Source of the DNA: Charina bottae
Taxonomy: Eukaryota; Chordata; Lepidosauria; Squamata; Charinaidae
Length of the DNA: 64,000 nucleotides
Direction: 5' to 3'
NCBI GenBank assembly: GCA_023362775.1
Contig: JALMGJ010000004.1
Location: forward strand, 51,728,298-51,792,297
Below, piece by piece: positions 12,885-25,030 of this stretch. The notes under the pieces were generated by a model. The model ran no database searches. It was given only the letters and a program-made list of their open reading frames with translations, and was not told where the DNA came from. Made by a program: the position numbers and the translations under genes. Every line of letters begins with the position of its first letter. Position 1 is the first letter of the stretch.

Positions 12885-13100
12885 TATTAAATTTCTATAC
12901 CCCTTTCTCTTGGTGCTCATGGCAACATACTGTACAAAGCACTTCTTCCTCCCATTTCTCTCCACAACAGCAGCCTTATGAGACAGGTTGGGCAAAGAGA
13001 GAAGGGCTGGCCCAAAGTCACCCAACGAGATCCTATGGATGAGGTGGATTAGAACCAATGTCTCCCCTTTTTTAGTCCAAGACCTTAACCACCTACACAA
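12885..13100 (-). mobile_element. tRNA-derived SINE with L2-like tail
   Basis: The order is tail (aaatttctataccccttt), then cacaacagcagccttatgagac, then ggcccaaagtcacccaac, then a head-like ccttaaccacctacacaatg in reverse. This is the same architecture as 59034-59252, though more diverged. Confidence 0.75.
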
Positions 13101-13446
13101 TGTAAGACATAGTTCATAACTGTAATCTCTGTCATCTATTTATATGAACAGATGGTAGCATGTGCTGGCCTTGTTGTTTTGTTTGATTTTGCATATTTAT
13201 TCTTTCTCTTTGGAACTTAAGGTCATATCTTGAGTATAACTCAGTACTGAATGAATTGACAGCTCTTGACTTCTCCAGAAGAGGCCCTGTGAATGGCAGG
13301 AAGCCCATGGCCGATTCATTTGGTTCACTGACAAAACCTCTTCCATGCCATTTAACCTCTTGTTTTACAGGATGCATTGTGGACTTTATATTGGGTGATA
13401 ACACTCCAGGAAATACTGTGTTTACAGATTAGCTTATATCTGAAAG
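13101..13446. other. Unique sequence, nothing recognised
   Basis: No repeat or coding pattern was recognised. Confidence 0.4.
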
Positions 13447-13566
13447 AGGGGTAGGAAACTTGGTAACTTAATGATGTTTTAGACTTCAATTCCCATTAGC
13501 CCCAGCTATTACAAGTATGGGATTGTGGAAGTTATACTCCAAAACACCTGATAGGCTATCTCTGAT
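13447..13566. mobile_element. Degenerate hAT-type MITE (palindromic)
   Basis: gacttcaattcccattagcc near the left and ggaagttatactccaaaaca near the right are diverged inverted halves of the gacttcaactcccag / ctgggagttgaagtc type. That type is seen intact at 61511-61645 and is common in reptile hAT MITEs. No clear duplication remains. Confidence 0.55.
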
Positions 13567-14691
13567 CTAAATGGTTTGCAATGGAAATTGTGGGTAAAAC
13601 TATAGCTAGACTTGCCAATTTTTCATGTTAAAATTGCCGTCACTCTACCCTTTGCTGAGGAGAAGAGGCCCAAAGCCATGCAGAATAGGACAGAAAGATA
13701 GGAGTATAATTTGTTGAGTAAAAATGATCAAATTTCTCTGTGTAATCACCATTAAGGAGCCAACTGTAAGAGTTAGAAGTCTATCAACATTAGCTATAAA
13801 ACTCAAAATCATACTCAAATTGTGAACGATATGATCTAGAAATGTCTATGATCTAGGTTTTGGTTTGTGGATCAACACTGCCCCTCCCTTCTAAAAATAG
13901 AGCAAAGCAGCCATATTGCTTCACTTTGCTATGCTCCACAACCTCCTCTGGATATTAAAGGGAGTCTGTCAGGTGATGGGAAGTGCCTTATTGAGTGCCC
14001 TCAACAAGCTGCAAAGTGTCATATAGCTTTCTGTCATGACTGTCATGACCAGGTGGTAACCACCAAATATCATAAATATGCAACAGCTGTCATGCTATAA
14101 TGTGATAGATCCATTTTGACCATTTTGATGGCAGCTTATGAAATGATAATAATCTAGGTTTTACAAAGGGTCTGAAGAGAAGAGGTACCCCATTTGCTAC
14201 AGATTGCTCCCTAACAGTGGCAATGGCTAACCTGCAACCATCTCATCTGATACTTCATTTAACTATTATTCTCCCCTTGCTTTGTAAACTGTTCAGAATT
14301 TAAGAAGCAATGTCAAGCATACACACTAACAATCCCCCAGCTTATCTCACAGACAAAATAAGGTATGCAAAAGTACATACAAAAAATAAATAATGTGAAT
14401 TGTCAAGTATCTTTTTGCACTTGGGGAAGTTTGAAAGAAATATTATAGATCACTGACATATTTTGCTGAACTTTTATAGTTCTATCCCATATTGCCTTTA
14501 AACATTTCAGTGGGCCTTGCATGGGATTCCCATCTGCACCCCTTTAGCTGTATTGTTGTGTACTGCATCAAGCCCAAAGAGCATATCAAGATTTATTGGC
14601 TTAGAGCAGACAAAATGACCAACCACTGTTACAAGAATGTGTATAAATGACCCTTGAGGTAACATACTTCTTTCTCTTTATTGGTCTGGGG
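13567..14691. other. Unique sequence, nothing recognised
   Basis: Small duplications such as tgtcatgactgtcatgac (about 14032-14050) are present. No gene was recognised. Confidence 0.4.
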
Positions 14692-14725
14692 ACATACATA
14701 CATACATACATACATACATACATAA
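14692..14725. repeat. (ACAT)8 microsatellite
   Basis: A perfect tetranucleotide run. Confidence 0.95.
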
Positions 14726-15095
14726 ATCCCTTCTCTCGTTTTTCACACCTGAGTCAGGAATGTGATTAGAAGCTTCAGCTTCAAATGAATGTATTTTATC
14801 CAAATGAGAAATAAGAAACCATAATTGGCTTTGCCTTCAAACCTGGATGCCATTAGACTCTGGTAAATGATCCTAATTTTAATTGCCAACCATGCAAAGT
14901 GAGAACTTACAAAGAAAATGGGAAAAGGAGGAGGAAAATCCAACTAAGGCTAATTTCTTCTCATTCTGGTATTAAAATATTGATGAAGGTAAGCTTGAAA
15001 GAAAAAGACATTCTGGCAACTGGACTCAGGTTATTTCCAGAGAGCTAGCCCTTCTGCTTTCCAAATTTCTGATTCTGGATAAAATGAAACTGAGG

Positions 15096-15180
15096 TTTGT
15101 TTGTTTGTTTGTTTGTTTATCTATCTATCATATTTCTTTACCGCCCATCTCGTATTGCAATGACTTCATCCTAGTTGTCT
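15096..15180 (-). mobile_element. L2/CR1-type LINE 3' tail
   Basis: A (GTTT)n/(ATCT)n tail is followed by atatttctttaccgcccatctcg, the reverse complement of the gatgggcgg terminus. It is very short and 5'-truncated. Confidence 0.55.
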
Positions 15181-15426
15181 GAATAGTTTGCAGGTCTATT
15201 CCCTGCCTTCCCTCCTTTGTTAATAAGCAATAGACTAGCTGCACCAGATGATCTGGGTCCCCTCCTCACCCCACCCCCCAGCTTATCAGCTTGGAAGAGA
15301 ACAATTGCCTTGAAAGACAATTTCCCTGTCCAGAGAAACAATGGGGATATATCAGAGATTGCAATCCCTATTCGCAAAATCATATGATTAGTGGGAGTTC
15401 ATTCTGCACCAAAAGTTGGACTGACC

Positions 15427-15580
15427 ACCTTTATCTGGAAGTAGTCTTTTTATTTATTTATTTATTTTTATTTATTGTTTGATTTATATCACTGCCCATC
15501 TCCCCCCACAAGGGGACTCTTAGACCAAAAAGACCTTTATCTGGACCTTAGACCTTAGACCTTTATCTGGAAGTAGTCTT
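15427..15580 (-). mobile_element. L2-type 3' tail inside a 22-bp direct repeat
   Basis: The word acctttatctggaagtagtctt (22 bp; two halves acctttatctg + gaagtagtctt) occurs at 15427-15448 and 15559-15580. It flanks a (TTTA)n plus cactgcccatctccccccac LINE terminus and a short scrambled copy of its own flank (rearranged aga-cctttatctgg-accttag pieces). This reads as a retrotransposition duplication with complex 5' joining. Confidence 0.65.
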
Positions 15581-16794
15581 AGGCCAAAAAAAGCTCCTAC
15601 AATGTTATGTGTTGAATCTTTCAATGTCAAAGCAAGGCATTTTGGCAAAGATACAGTCTGCTATAATCTATTACTGTCAGAACAGCTTGGCCCATTTGCG
15701 AAATGGATCACGTGAGGTTGGGGGGAAATAAAACTCTAGATTCTGAGACCAGTCTTAGGAAGATTCCTCATTCCACTGGCTTTAAAAAGATGCTTAATGT
15801 TTCTTTTAATTTAAAAAGAATGGGAAGCTAGAATACTGCAAAATGCCAGCCTGTAACATATTGTTTACTTACAAAAAAGTTTATTCATTCTATGTAATAA
15901 TTCTTAAAAAATAAAATTGACAGGTATTTTCAATCCTGTTCTTTGCTTTCTACCTGCACATAAAAGAGAAAGTTTAGCTGTAATAGTATAAAGCACCCCA
16001 GGGGGCTAGAGAGGGTAAAAGAGTGTAACCTTTTAATTGGCCACCCATGTCACTGCAGCCGTTTTGTTGATGGACAAACTCCACCCACCTGGTGGCAGCC
16101 TGTAATTCCAAATTAATTCACCAGATTGAAAGTCCATCCTTCTCTTCCCCAAGATGGGAGCACTCCAGGGATGTGGATTTCGACTCCCATCCTAGTTGGG
16201 AATTATGCCAGGACTCTTGCCCATCTAGTCAGAGATATGGTAATGCCCCATTTTCCAGAGTCTTCCAAGAGAGCTTCTTCTGGTGAGAAAATGAGAGACC
16301 ATAGGATCAGATCTGGTGCTTTTATTGCAATGCCGCAATTCTGGGGAAAATAAAACCATGAGAGTGATTTAGAATGCGTGTATGCCTGTAAAGACTTGAT
16401 TCAAGTAATCCAAAATGGGCTATAATTACAAATCTTTACATACTAGCTCCATTATTTTGAAAACTTATAGAGACATATTATGATTTTTCTGATGGGGTAA
16501 GATGCCACCAAATTCTCTGTTCAGACCTATGTCTTCAATATTTTCTATGTGCTCCTACAGATGGCTTGGAAATCATCTAAGTGTGGCAGAAAAGCAGTGC
16601 TGGCATTGCAAATATGCGATACACCAATCTATGCTTATTCTATTTTACAAGTTGATACATTCCATTTAAGAAGCTAGAAAGACATTTCATCAGAGGACAT
16701 GCTTCCACTTTGGTTGCTACACATAAGGAACTGAAGAGTTTCAGCATGAGTTCACACTGTGCAAGATGATAGCGATAGATAAGATAGATACCGC
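15581..16794. other. Unique sequence, nothing recognised
   Basis: No repeat family or coding pattern was recognised. Confidence 0.4.

Positions 16795-16838
<44 letters not shown>
16795..16838. repeat. (GATA)11 microsatellite
   Basis: A perfect GATA run, preceded by degenerate GATA units from about 16770. An antisense open frame crossing it is an artefact of the repeat. Confidence 0.95.
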
Positions 16839-16844
16839 GATAGA

Positions 16845-18134
16845 TTTGTTATTTGACCTTTGGCCAATGAATTGGAGGCTGTTTTCACAGGCAAATTAAC
16901 TTATGACATTTCTTTTCTGACAGCTTGTTTTTCATGAAAAATAGGATAGGCAAGTAGATTAGATTTTATAGCACATTTGCCTCCAGAACATATTGCACTG
17001 CGCAGTCAATTAGGTTGCAAAGAGTCATCTCTCGGTTTCTCTTCAATTCATTAAAAAGAAAGTCATGCCGCCCTTCCTCCACTTCCCCATCCCTTTTCCT
17101 TATCAGCAACCAAATCCTGGTAGTTCCCATAAGATCTCAAAAAGAGGACATCCAGCCAATTGGCTTTAAAGCAAACCATCGAACAAAAAGCAGAGACGTG
17201 CAAATGAGTATCTTTTATGAAGCTATGCTTTGCAGAAAAAGACAAACTATTATTTGCAGAAATGAAAAAGAAGGATGCAAGAAAGGAGAAACTAATGATG
17301 GGTAGGTCCTGCTAAAGAAATGCATATGTGCAAGCCCTTTCCCAATTTTCTGTTCTCCCAGCCCCCCATAACTTGGAGAGCAGTAACTCTAAGATGATTT
17401 GAAACAGAAGGAGGAAGTTTTGGAAACGGAAGGAAAAGCTCTGGTTACTCACTCTTGATTGCACTTCCTGTTATGACCTCGCTACAGTGTTTCAAAACCT
17501 CCTGAGGACTGCCAAGTCCTGAGCTATCAGGAGGAAAGTAAGATTGCTTGCTACCCACTACTCGCTCAAGACTAGCTAGGAATATTTCTGCTTTGACTAC
17601 TTGAATTATTAAATCTCCTGGATCTCATCTCCTACCATACTTAACTGTAGCTCCAAAAACCTGGAAAAGCTGCTAGAAGAATCATTCGAACTTGACAAGT
17701 GTCTTTTAAGTGGTGCTTACTTAAGGACACTTGAAGATGCCTTAAAAATCAGCAAGCTGAAAATAAAGCTGATTCTCTTCCCTATTGGTTAAATAGGCAG
17801 TTTCTAAGTAGCCTCTCAGCTCAGTTTAGTATCCAGAGCTCGAGCCCAGTTTATCTGTTATAGCAAAAGTAGCAAACACATTGGTGACACTATGAAGTTG
17901 TCAGAAGCTTCCTGGAGTAGTCCGTAAAAGTTTAGAGCATGACAAATTTGTTCTTCTTGAAGGTGCTACAACAAGGCTCTTGATTACTTTTTTCCTTTGG
18001 TTTTCTATGACTCTAAATCTCTTATCTTAGGCAGGGAGCTCACTTCAAACTCTGACTCTAAACTGGACACTTATGCAATCTTTGCTTACTTTCCTAATAT
18101 AATCTTTATTCTAGCATTCATGGAAGCAGTGGAG
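16845..18134. other. Unique sequence, nothing recognised
   Basis: Open frames are below 100 codons on both strands and overlap each other. No motif was seen. Confidence 0.4.
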
Positions 18135-18195
18135 TCCCCCTTGGGGGAGTTGGGCGGTGATAAATCCAATAAATAAAAAATAAATAAATAAATAT
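18135..18195 (+). mobile_element. L2/CR1-type LINE 3' terminus
   Basis: gagtcccccttgggggagtt is followed by gggcggtgataaatccaat and an (AATA)n tail. This is the sense orientation of the terminus seen inverted at 15449 and 6196. Confidence 0.7.
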
Positions 18196-19099
18196 TGTGG
18201 TGGAAACCATCAAGAATATTAGATCCTGATAAAAGTTGATATTAAGGTAAAATAACATAAAGGTCCCTGATTAATGAGGCAGATCTTAAACTGATGGTGC
18301 AAATCTACCTTATAAAGGTCTGCTTATTATTATGCTTACTATTTTAATCCCATAATAAGATGTGTTTTGAGGAGTGCTTAGTATGTTGTGCCGACCAATC
18401 CGCTGTAGCTTGCAAACTATAGTTTTTCTTGTAAGCATGGTTCACAAATCACACTGAACTCAAAATAAATTAATCACATTATGGGTTAGCATTATATGTA
18501 AGCTGTGTTTTTATAGGCCTTGGAGATAGATTTATGGCTTGTGGGAGAAGTGTCTGTTGTGAACTATTTATTCAGCAATCCATTAAATACTTGAAAGATA
18601 TTGTACAAAAAATTCATACGGTATTAGTAAAAGCAGACAAATTTATTACCTTGTTTCGTGGTGAAAAATCATGAAGTCATATTGTGCATCCAAGCTGTAA
18701 AATACATTACAAATGCAATACATTTAGAAAAGCATTCAAAAACTTTTGGGAGGAAAGTCCCCAAAAATGATATTGTCTAACTGGGATGCCGAGAGCCAGC
18801 TCTGAATTATTTGAGAAGGGGAGCAGAAATATGTCACGATCCAATGACCCACTTCTTTTCACTTAACTGGCCTGATCATTTATTGACAGCCTTTGGTTCC
18901 AATCAGGTGACCCTAGTCCAATCTGGGGGCAGGGCAACTATAGCAAATGGCTAGAGTAACTTTCCTGAGCCGGCCATCTTCTAGAAGTGACATAGTATAC
19001 TTTTCATCATCCTCAGCCTGTGTCCCATACTGGTCATAGATGTAGCTCAACCCATCTGGAGGGCAGCAAGTTGGCCAAGGCAGAAATATGGTTATGGTT
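18196..19099. other. Unique sequence, nothing recognised
   Basis: No feature was recognised. Confidence 0.4.
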
Positions 19100-19194
19100 A
19101 TGGTAAATAACCCCCCGTACATTTGTGCAGTCGTGTCCGACTCTAGGGGCTGGTGCTCATCTCCATTTGTTAGACAAAGAGCCAGATGGTAAAT
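19100..19194 (-). mobile_element. 5'-truncated Sauria SINE tail fragment with TSD
   Basis: Only the BovB-like 3' part of the SINE is present (19109-19185). It is flanked by atggtaaat at 19100-19108 and 19186-19194. The truncation at the tRNA side is the signature of incomplete reverse transcription primed from the tail. Confidence 0.8.
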
Positions 19195-19613
19195 GGTAAA
19201 TGGTTATGGCCAACCAAGAAGCTCTGAAGTTATGGTTAGAATCGCAGTCAGTGACATTTTGTGAAAAGGCCAGTTTAGGCTTTGGTTGCTTTGAATACTT
19301 GTGAAACTCTGGTACACTGAAGGAAATGACTGTAATTCTCCACAGACCAAAGCCCACAATCAGATGTTACATATTCTTGCCTAACGGCAGAGCTTGGTGT
19401 GGTTGCCTGTGTTCTTGGAGGAGTAAATGGGGCTGTTACAGGATACCGCATATGTTGCAGGGAAGAACTCCTCCCTCGGGCAGGTTGCCAGCGCCTGCTG
19501 CAACTGCAGCTACCAGCTTCTGGGCTACGATGAGCACTAAAGTGAATGAGACGCATGCCTGCCAAGACCGTTCCCGAGGATCCACTACTGCCATTCAAAA
19601 GAAGGGATTTCTG
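19195..19613. other. Unique sequence, nothing recognised
   Basis: Moderately GC-rich, with overlapping open frames on both strands (19275-19751, 19326-19616) and no recognisable family. Confidence 0.4.
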
Positions 19614-20869
19614 TAGGCTGACCATATTTCCTTGAGACAAAAACGGGACGTTGGGATGGCAAAAATGGGACAGGGTGAAACTTATGTAATATTCCGTATT
19701 CATGAAAAAGTAAGACGATAAAAAAAGTTTAAAAGGGTTTTTAAGATCCATTTGCTGGTCCTTAAACAGATTACTGTAGATATAAAAAATTTTTTTTCAT
19801 TAAAATGAAAAAGGTTTATTACATGAACGTATTGAGCTAACAATTATTCTTCAGGGACAGAACTCATACAAAAATTTAGGTGGACGTAGAGGGGGACTGT
19901 ATTTGACAGGAGGCGAATGGGGAAAGCACAGCTCACGGGCTTTGTGACATCACGGATCGCAGGAAGGAGGGGAGGGTGGAGAGAAGAGAGGCAGGGAAGG
20001 GAGGATTCAAAAACTCCATGCCTGGCGAGGCTTCTCTTCCTTCTGCCTCCCCTCCTCCTCCTCCTGCTTTTTTTTCTCCCTCTTTCTCTCTCTCCCACAG
20101 TCCCAAATGAAAGACTCTCTCTTGCCGAGCTGGAGAAATAATCAGTTTCACTCTTGAAAAAAGGGGGCGGGATCACATCCTTAACGCATTTTAATAAAAC
20201 AAACAGAGTGCAGAGAGCGACCAGCTAAGAGCAGAGCAGAGGCGGTGGCAAAGATCTCTCTCCCCGTCTCTGTCTCCCTCCCTCTCTCTCTTTCCACCTT
20301 CCTTGACCTTCTCTAGTCTCACCTAACATCAGGCACCTCAATCAAGCACTTTTTAAATGATAATTGCATCTTGGCTGAATCAATCTTGCCATGCCTGACA
20401 TTTTGCTAATTTTTTTAAAAAAAACGGGACAAAATTGACATTTATATTAAAACGACGGGACGGTCAGGAAATGTGAAAAAAATGGTAAAAAAGGTAAAGG
20501 TTCCCCCCGTACATTTGTGCAGTCGTGTCCGACTCTAGGGGCTGGTGCTCATCTCCATTTGTTAGACAAAGAGCCAGCGTTGTCCGAAGACGCTTCCATG
20601 GTCATGTGGCTGGCATGACGCACGCGGAATGCTGTTACCTACCCACCAAAGTGGTACCTATTAATCTACTTGCATTTGCATGCTTTCGAATTGCTAGGTT
20701 GGCAAGAGCTGGGGCTAGTGCGGAAGCTCACTCCGTCACACGGGGCTAGAGATTCGAACCTCCGAACTTGTGATCTTCTGATTGACAAGCCTGGCGTCTT
20801 ACCCACTGAGCCACCACGCCCCTCTAAAAATGGTACTGTTCCATTTAAACGGTATGTATGGTCAGCCTA
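19614..20869. mobile_element. TA-flanked DNA transposon carrying a nested SINE
   Basis: The ends are inverted: ggctgaccata at 19616 and tatggtcagcc ending at 20867. Each is bordered by TA (19614-19615 and 20868-20869), the target signature of Tc1/mariner-type elements. Internal words such as gggacaaaa and acgacgggacgg form subterminal gggac repeats. There is no transposase frame. Interior GC- and pyrimidine-rich frames at 19844-20176 are antiparallel shadows. Without its 338-bp SINE and one 10-bp duplication the element is about 0.9 kb. A related right end occurs at 40680-40783. The superfamily assignment rests on the TA only. Confidence 0.7.
20478..20835 (-). mobile_element. Sauria-type SINE nested in the TA-flanked transposon
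   Basis: The element proper is 20488-20825, with a 10-bp duplication (aaaaatggta) at 20478-20487 and 20826-20835. Full-length head and tail are present. Because it interrupts the gggac-rich right end of the host transposon, the SINE is the younger insertion. Confidence 0.92.
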
Positions 20870-23346
20870 GATTACTGAAATGCTGAACTCTTTACAGTTA
20901 GGACCAGCTCACTGAAATACTGAAGGGTATGAGATTTTGGAAATGTTCAAGCTAGAAATGAACAGCCATTATGAAATATGCCATGAAAAAAAACAGTGAA
21001 AAGTTTAATTTCCTGTATAATTTGATCATCTGAAATGCAGCATTCCTTTCTATTCACATAACCATGAATATTATCTTTTCTGGGGCTCAAATGCCAGGAT
21101 GAAACAGATGATTAATCTCTGAAGCGGAAGTTCATGTGCAGAGAAACATAGGGCAAGAAATGGATATATTCAGTTATAATCCCAATTAAAAGTCCCCCCC
21201 CCCTTTTTAAAAACTTTTTAACCATGCTTTTGATATACTTAAACATTACGTGGGTATAATTTAGGAACATTTAAATGGAAAGTTTCAATAACAGTGAAAA
21301 TCCAAGTGGATGAAGTGCCAGGAACACCCCACATAGCAAACATGATGTCAGAAAAGTCCTCCCCCCCAAAAAAAAACTATTCTATAACTAAAAGAGCTGA
21401 AATAAAATACATGATGGGATAACAAGGATGCATTGCACATTTTGGGTTTTTTTTTTTTGTTTAATTAGCGCCACAGTACTAAGGAACCTTCTTTTAATCT
21501 TTGTGATTTTTTATTCCTATTGTAGCAACATAAACATACTTGTTGGTTTTTACTAGAATTACAGATGCTATAAGAGATTTAAAAATAGTATCTTTGTCCT
21601 CTGGTCTCAAGTACACTGAAGTTTTCACAGAGGAAGTAGGAGAAAATGGTACTAGAGACTTGTTATCCCCATGCTTAAGTTGTGCTAGGGCTGACCGTTA
21701 TAATTTCTTTTTTAAATCACTTACGGAACAACTTCTGTACATGTCAGAATGATCACTCATATACCTCCATCCACTTTTCTTTCCATGTAAGTCATCATAT
21801 AGGCAGTTGTGTTTCAGAAAGCCACCCATGTAGGAATTTGCACTAAAAATCAAGCCCAAGAAGTAATTAGCAGGAACTAAGTATACAGTTATTGGCATTT
21901 ATATGTTTTGAAATACAGTACTGTAACCTAAGTTTTTCTCAGTGTTCCCTGATTCCTCTTTTCTCATTCAGCTACAGGTCATTGCAAGGCTATTTCAGAA
22001 TGCAAAATTCTGCTCAGTTCCTTTTTATTTTGAGTCATTCTAGAAAATCATGATGATCCTGTGACCCCTGTCTGTGTGACACATGAGTGATGATAGGAAG
22101 AAGAGAATTCACAGCTCTTGACTGAACACATTTTTGTGATTCATTTATCTATACATGTCACTACAGAGCTAAGGATAAAACATGTCATTCTGGCAGATTC
22201 CTGATCTGAAACTGGATTTTATTTACTTCCATATTCTGTGAAAATTCTTAATAAAGCTATAGCAACATTTTGTTGCTGGGTTTATTGGGCAGGATTATTA
22301 GATGGATGAATTAGGTAGGCAGACAGTATTGCTAAAGGCAAGTCCAACTGATCCCTTCCTACTATCAACTTAGTCTTCTCTCAGATGGCAAGGAAATGTA
22401 TAGGTTTTATTAGAATAAATATTATCCCTGTATCTTATTGACTGGGACCAGAGATAGGGCAGTGAGAAGGGGTTGGGAAAAGAACACATTATATATCTCA
22501 GGATGCACCTTTATATTCACTTATGTAGGAGTAGGTCTATTTAATCAGTCAAATTTATCTCTGAAAATGGCAGAGGTTTGGGCTGTAAAAGGTATTTCAG
22601 CTTTTTTACTAAGAGGATTGGGAAAGTGCGCGCACATACACACACAGAAATTAAAAACACACATCACTATAATATTGTAGTTGAAACAAGATGCAGAACC
22701 TTTGCCTGGTGGGAAAATTAAGTGTTCAAATGAATCACAGTAGTGAAAAACTATCCTTAATTGTAATTCTTGCTATGTGCTAGACTGTCTGGCACAGAAA
22801 TATCTTTGCTCTGCGTAGAATTGGCATCACAGTTGGAAGTAGGCAATCTTCTGTGGGAACAGCATTCCCCAACCAGGAAGGATCTCTTCAGTCACCATCT
22901 ACCTAATTTCATTTAGTTCAGAAAGGACCAATCTGGAAAAAAGCTGATGTGATGATAAGCACTATTGGAACATTTTCATTGGGTAGACGGTTATCATTTT
23001 AGGTTCCTAGTGTCTGGAAATGGACCAGAGGCTGGCTATTAATTACTGGTAAGATGCATTTCATATAACAAATCCATTTAGTAGCTTAACTGCTGCATTT
23101 TCTGCTAATGGAAATTTCCAAAAGTATTTCTGGGGGGGAAAAAGTATGGAAAGAATTTTAATTTAGACTGGTATATATTTGACAACTGCAAATTGCCTTG
23201 GAGGGTGATCGCAATATATACCTTTTTTTTTAAAAAAAATAGTAATATGAAGCTAGAGTATGATCTTATTTTTCATAGTTTGTACTGAACACATGCATAC
23301 GTTCCTGATTAATTTATTGCTTTATAAATATAGTTTATATGTACCA
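20870..23346. other. Unique sequence with homopolymer runs
   Basis: A C-run lies at about 21195-21204 and a T-run at about 21450-21461. No gene or repeat family was recognised. Confidence 0.4.
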
Positions 23347-23699
23347 TTTATTAAATGTAGGGGGCGCGATGGCTCAGCGGTTAAGACACCATGCTTGTCG
23401 ATCTCCGATCACAAGTTCGGAGGTTCGAGACCCGAGCGCCATGTGATGGAGTGAGCTCCCGCATTCGCCCCAGCTCTTGCCAACCTAGCAATTTGAAAGC
23501 ATGCAAATGCAGGTAGATAAATAGGTACCACTTCGGTGGGTAGGTAACAGCATTCCGCACGCGTCATGCTGGCCACATGACCGCAGAAGCGTCTTCGGAC
23601 AACGCTGGCTCTTCGGCTAAAAACGGAGATGAGCACCATCCCCTAGAGTTGGACACGACTTTGCGGGGGAACCTTTACCTTTTACCTTTATTAAATGTA
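23347..23699 (+). mobile_element. Sauria-type SINE, full length, with TSD
   Basis: The element proper is 23360-23686. A perfect 13-bp duplication (tttattaaatgta) is at 23347-23359 and 23687-23699. The head has gatggctcagcggttaag and a ggttcgagaccc B box, a subfamily variant shared with 52124-52458. Confidence 0.93.
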
Positions 23700-24677
23700 A
23701 TCATTCCTATCAAAGGTGTATATCATCTTTCCCCTTTTCCCCATCTGCTGTAGTCTACAACGGTCAGCTCAAGGACAAGCAATGACTAATGCTAATACAG
23801 TTGATTGATGGGGAGGTACAAAGGAGAAATTGTGAATTACCCCCCCCCTTGATACACACACACACACACACACACACACATCTTTAATCTTACCTATAAG
23901 GGCAAGTTAACTGCTATTGTTTCTGTGCTATATGCAGATGTAGTAAAATGGATGAGTACAACTGTGAAACCACTTACTTGCCTGCCATTCCATTAATGTT
24001 ACTCATTGCAGGATTAGTGGCTAAGAAAATAAAATGGGGTGGGATTGCAAGTGATACTTACACCGTGGCCTTGCTGACAATTTACAGTCCTTTATGAGGC
24101 CTCCATGTAGAAGAAGAGAGCTGAAAGCTTGGGAAAGCCAATGACAAAAAGGTGAAGGGAAAAATAACACACTGCCAAATGTTGAGCAGTTGGGCTACAT
24201 TGGCAGAGGCTTTGCCCTATGGAACTCCAGGTGCAAGGAACCTGGACAATAACATTAGTCAGCCCCCCTAAACAATATGGTGCTTAATTCTAGCAACGGA
24301 TGCATTCTATTCAGTTCATCATACAATCACATGCTGAGTTTCTTGGAGGGCAGTGGTGCTCTATCTCTATAAGTATACTTAAAATGGCAGCTTTGGCATA
24401 TCTGGTCCAGTGGACACATCCTCCCCTCTGTATATTTGTTCACAGACCCCTTCTATATGTTTAAGGCCACAATAGAGGCCCATATAGCTCAGCCTTTATT
24501 TCCATAGCAGCCAACCACATACTTGTGAAAGGCCTATGGGCAAAGCAAAAGTGTGGCATTGATACACCTGCATCTGTCCCCAACACTTAGAGGCTTGCTG
24601 CCTCCAAAACTAGTGATTATAGCTATTATATGAAGAGCCATTGACGGTCTTATCCTCAGATCATTGGCTTAATTACC
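23700..24677. other. Unique sequence with a (CA)n run
   Basis: A (CA)13 run lies at 23854-23880, preceded by C8. Nothing else was recognised. Confidence 0.5.
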
Positions 24678-25030
24678 TTTAAAGCAGGGGTCCCCAACCT
24701 GTGGGCCACAGCCCACTAGTGGGCCGAGGCCTGTTAGGAACTGGGCCGTGGGGCTCCCGCCTGCAAACCCCGCCCCCTTCTGCACGATTGGCTCCCACCC
24801 ACAAACCCCGCCCCCGGTGCTTGTGCTTGGCTCCCACCTGCAAACCCCGCCCCCCGGTGCGCGCAATTGGCTCCCGCCCGCAAACCCTGCTCCCGGTCTG
24901 CAGAAATCCCGGAAACCCTGCCCCTCCGGTCCGCAGAAATCCCAGAAACCCCGCCCCCCCAGTCCACAGAAAAATCGTCTTTTGAAACCGGTCCCTGGTG
25001 CCAAAAAGGTTGGGGACCCCTGCTTTAAAG
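24678..25030. mobile_element. hAT non-autonomous element with GC-box/ATTGG tandem units
   Basis: The element is 24686-25022 (337 bp). Its inverted ends are caggggtccccaacct and aggttggggacccctg. A perfect 8-bp duplication (ctttaaag) at 24678-24685 and 25023-25030 is diagnostic for hAT. The right end (ggcaccagggaccggttt in reverse) resembles hAT MITEs also known from mammals. The interior (about 24745-24965) is made of roughly 39-bp tandem units, each with a ccccgccccc GC box and often an attggctccc (inverted CCAAT). Long proline- or glycine-rich frames here are repeat artefacts. Confidence 0.9.
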
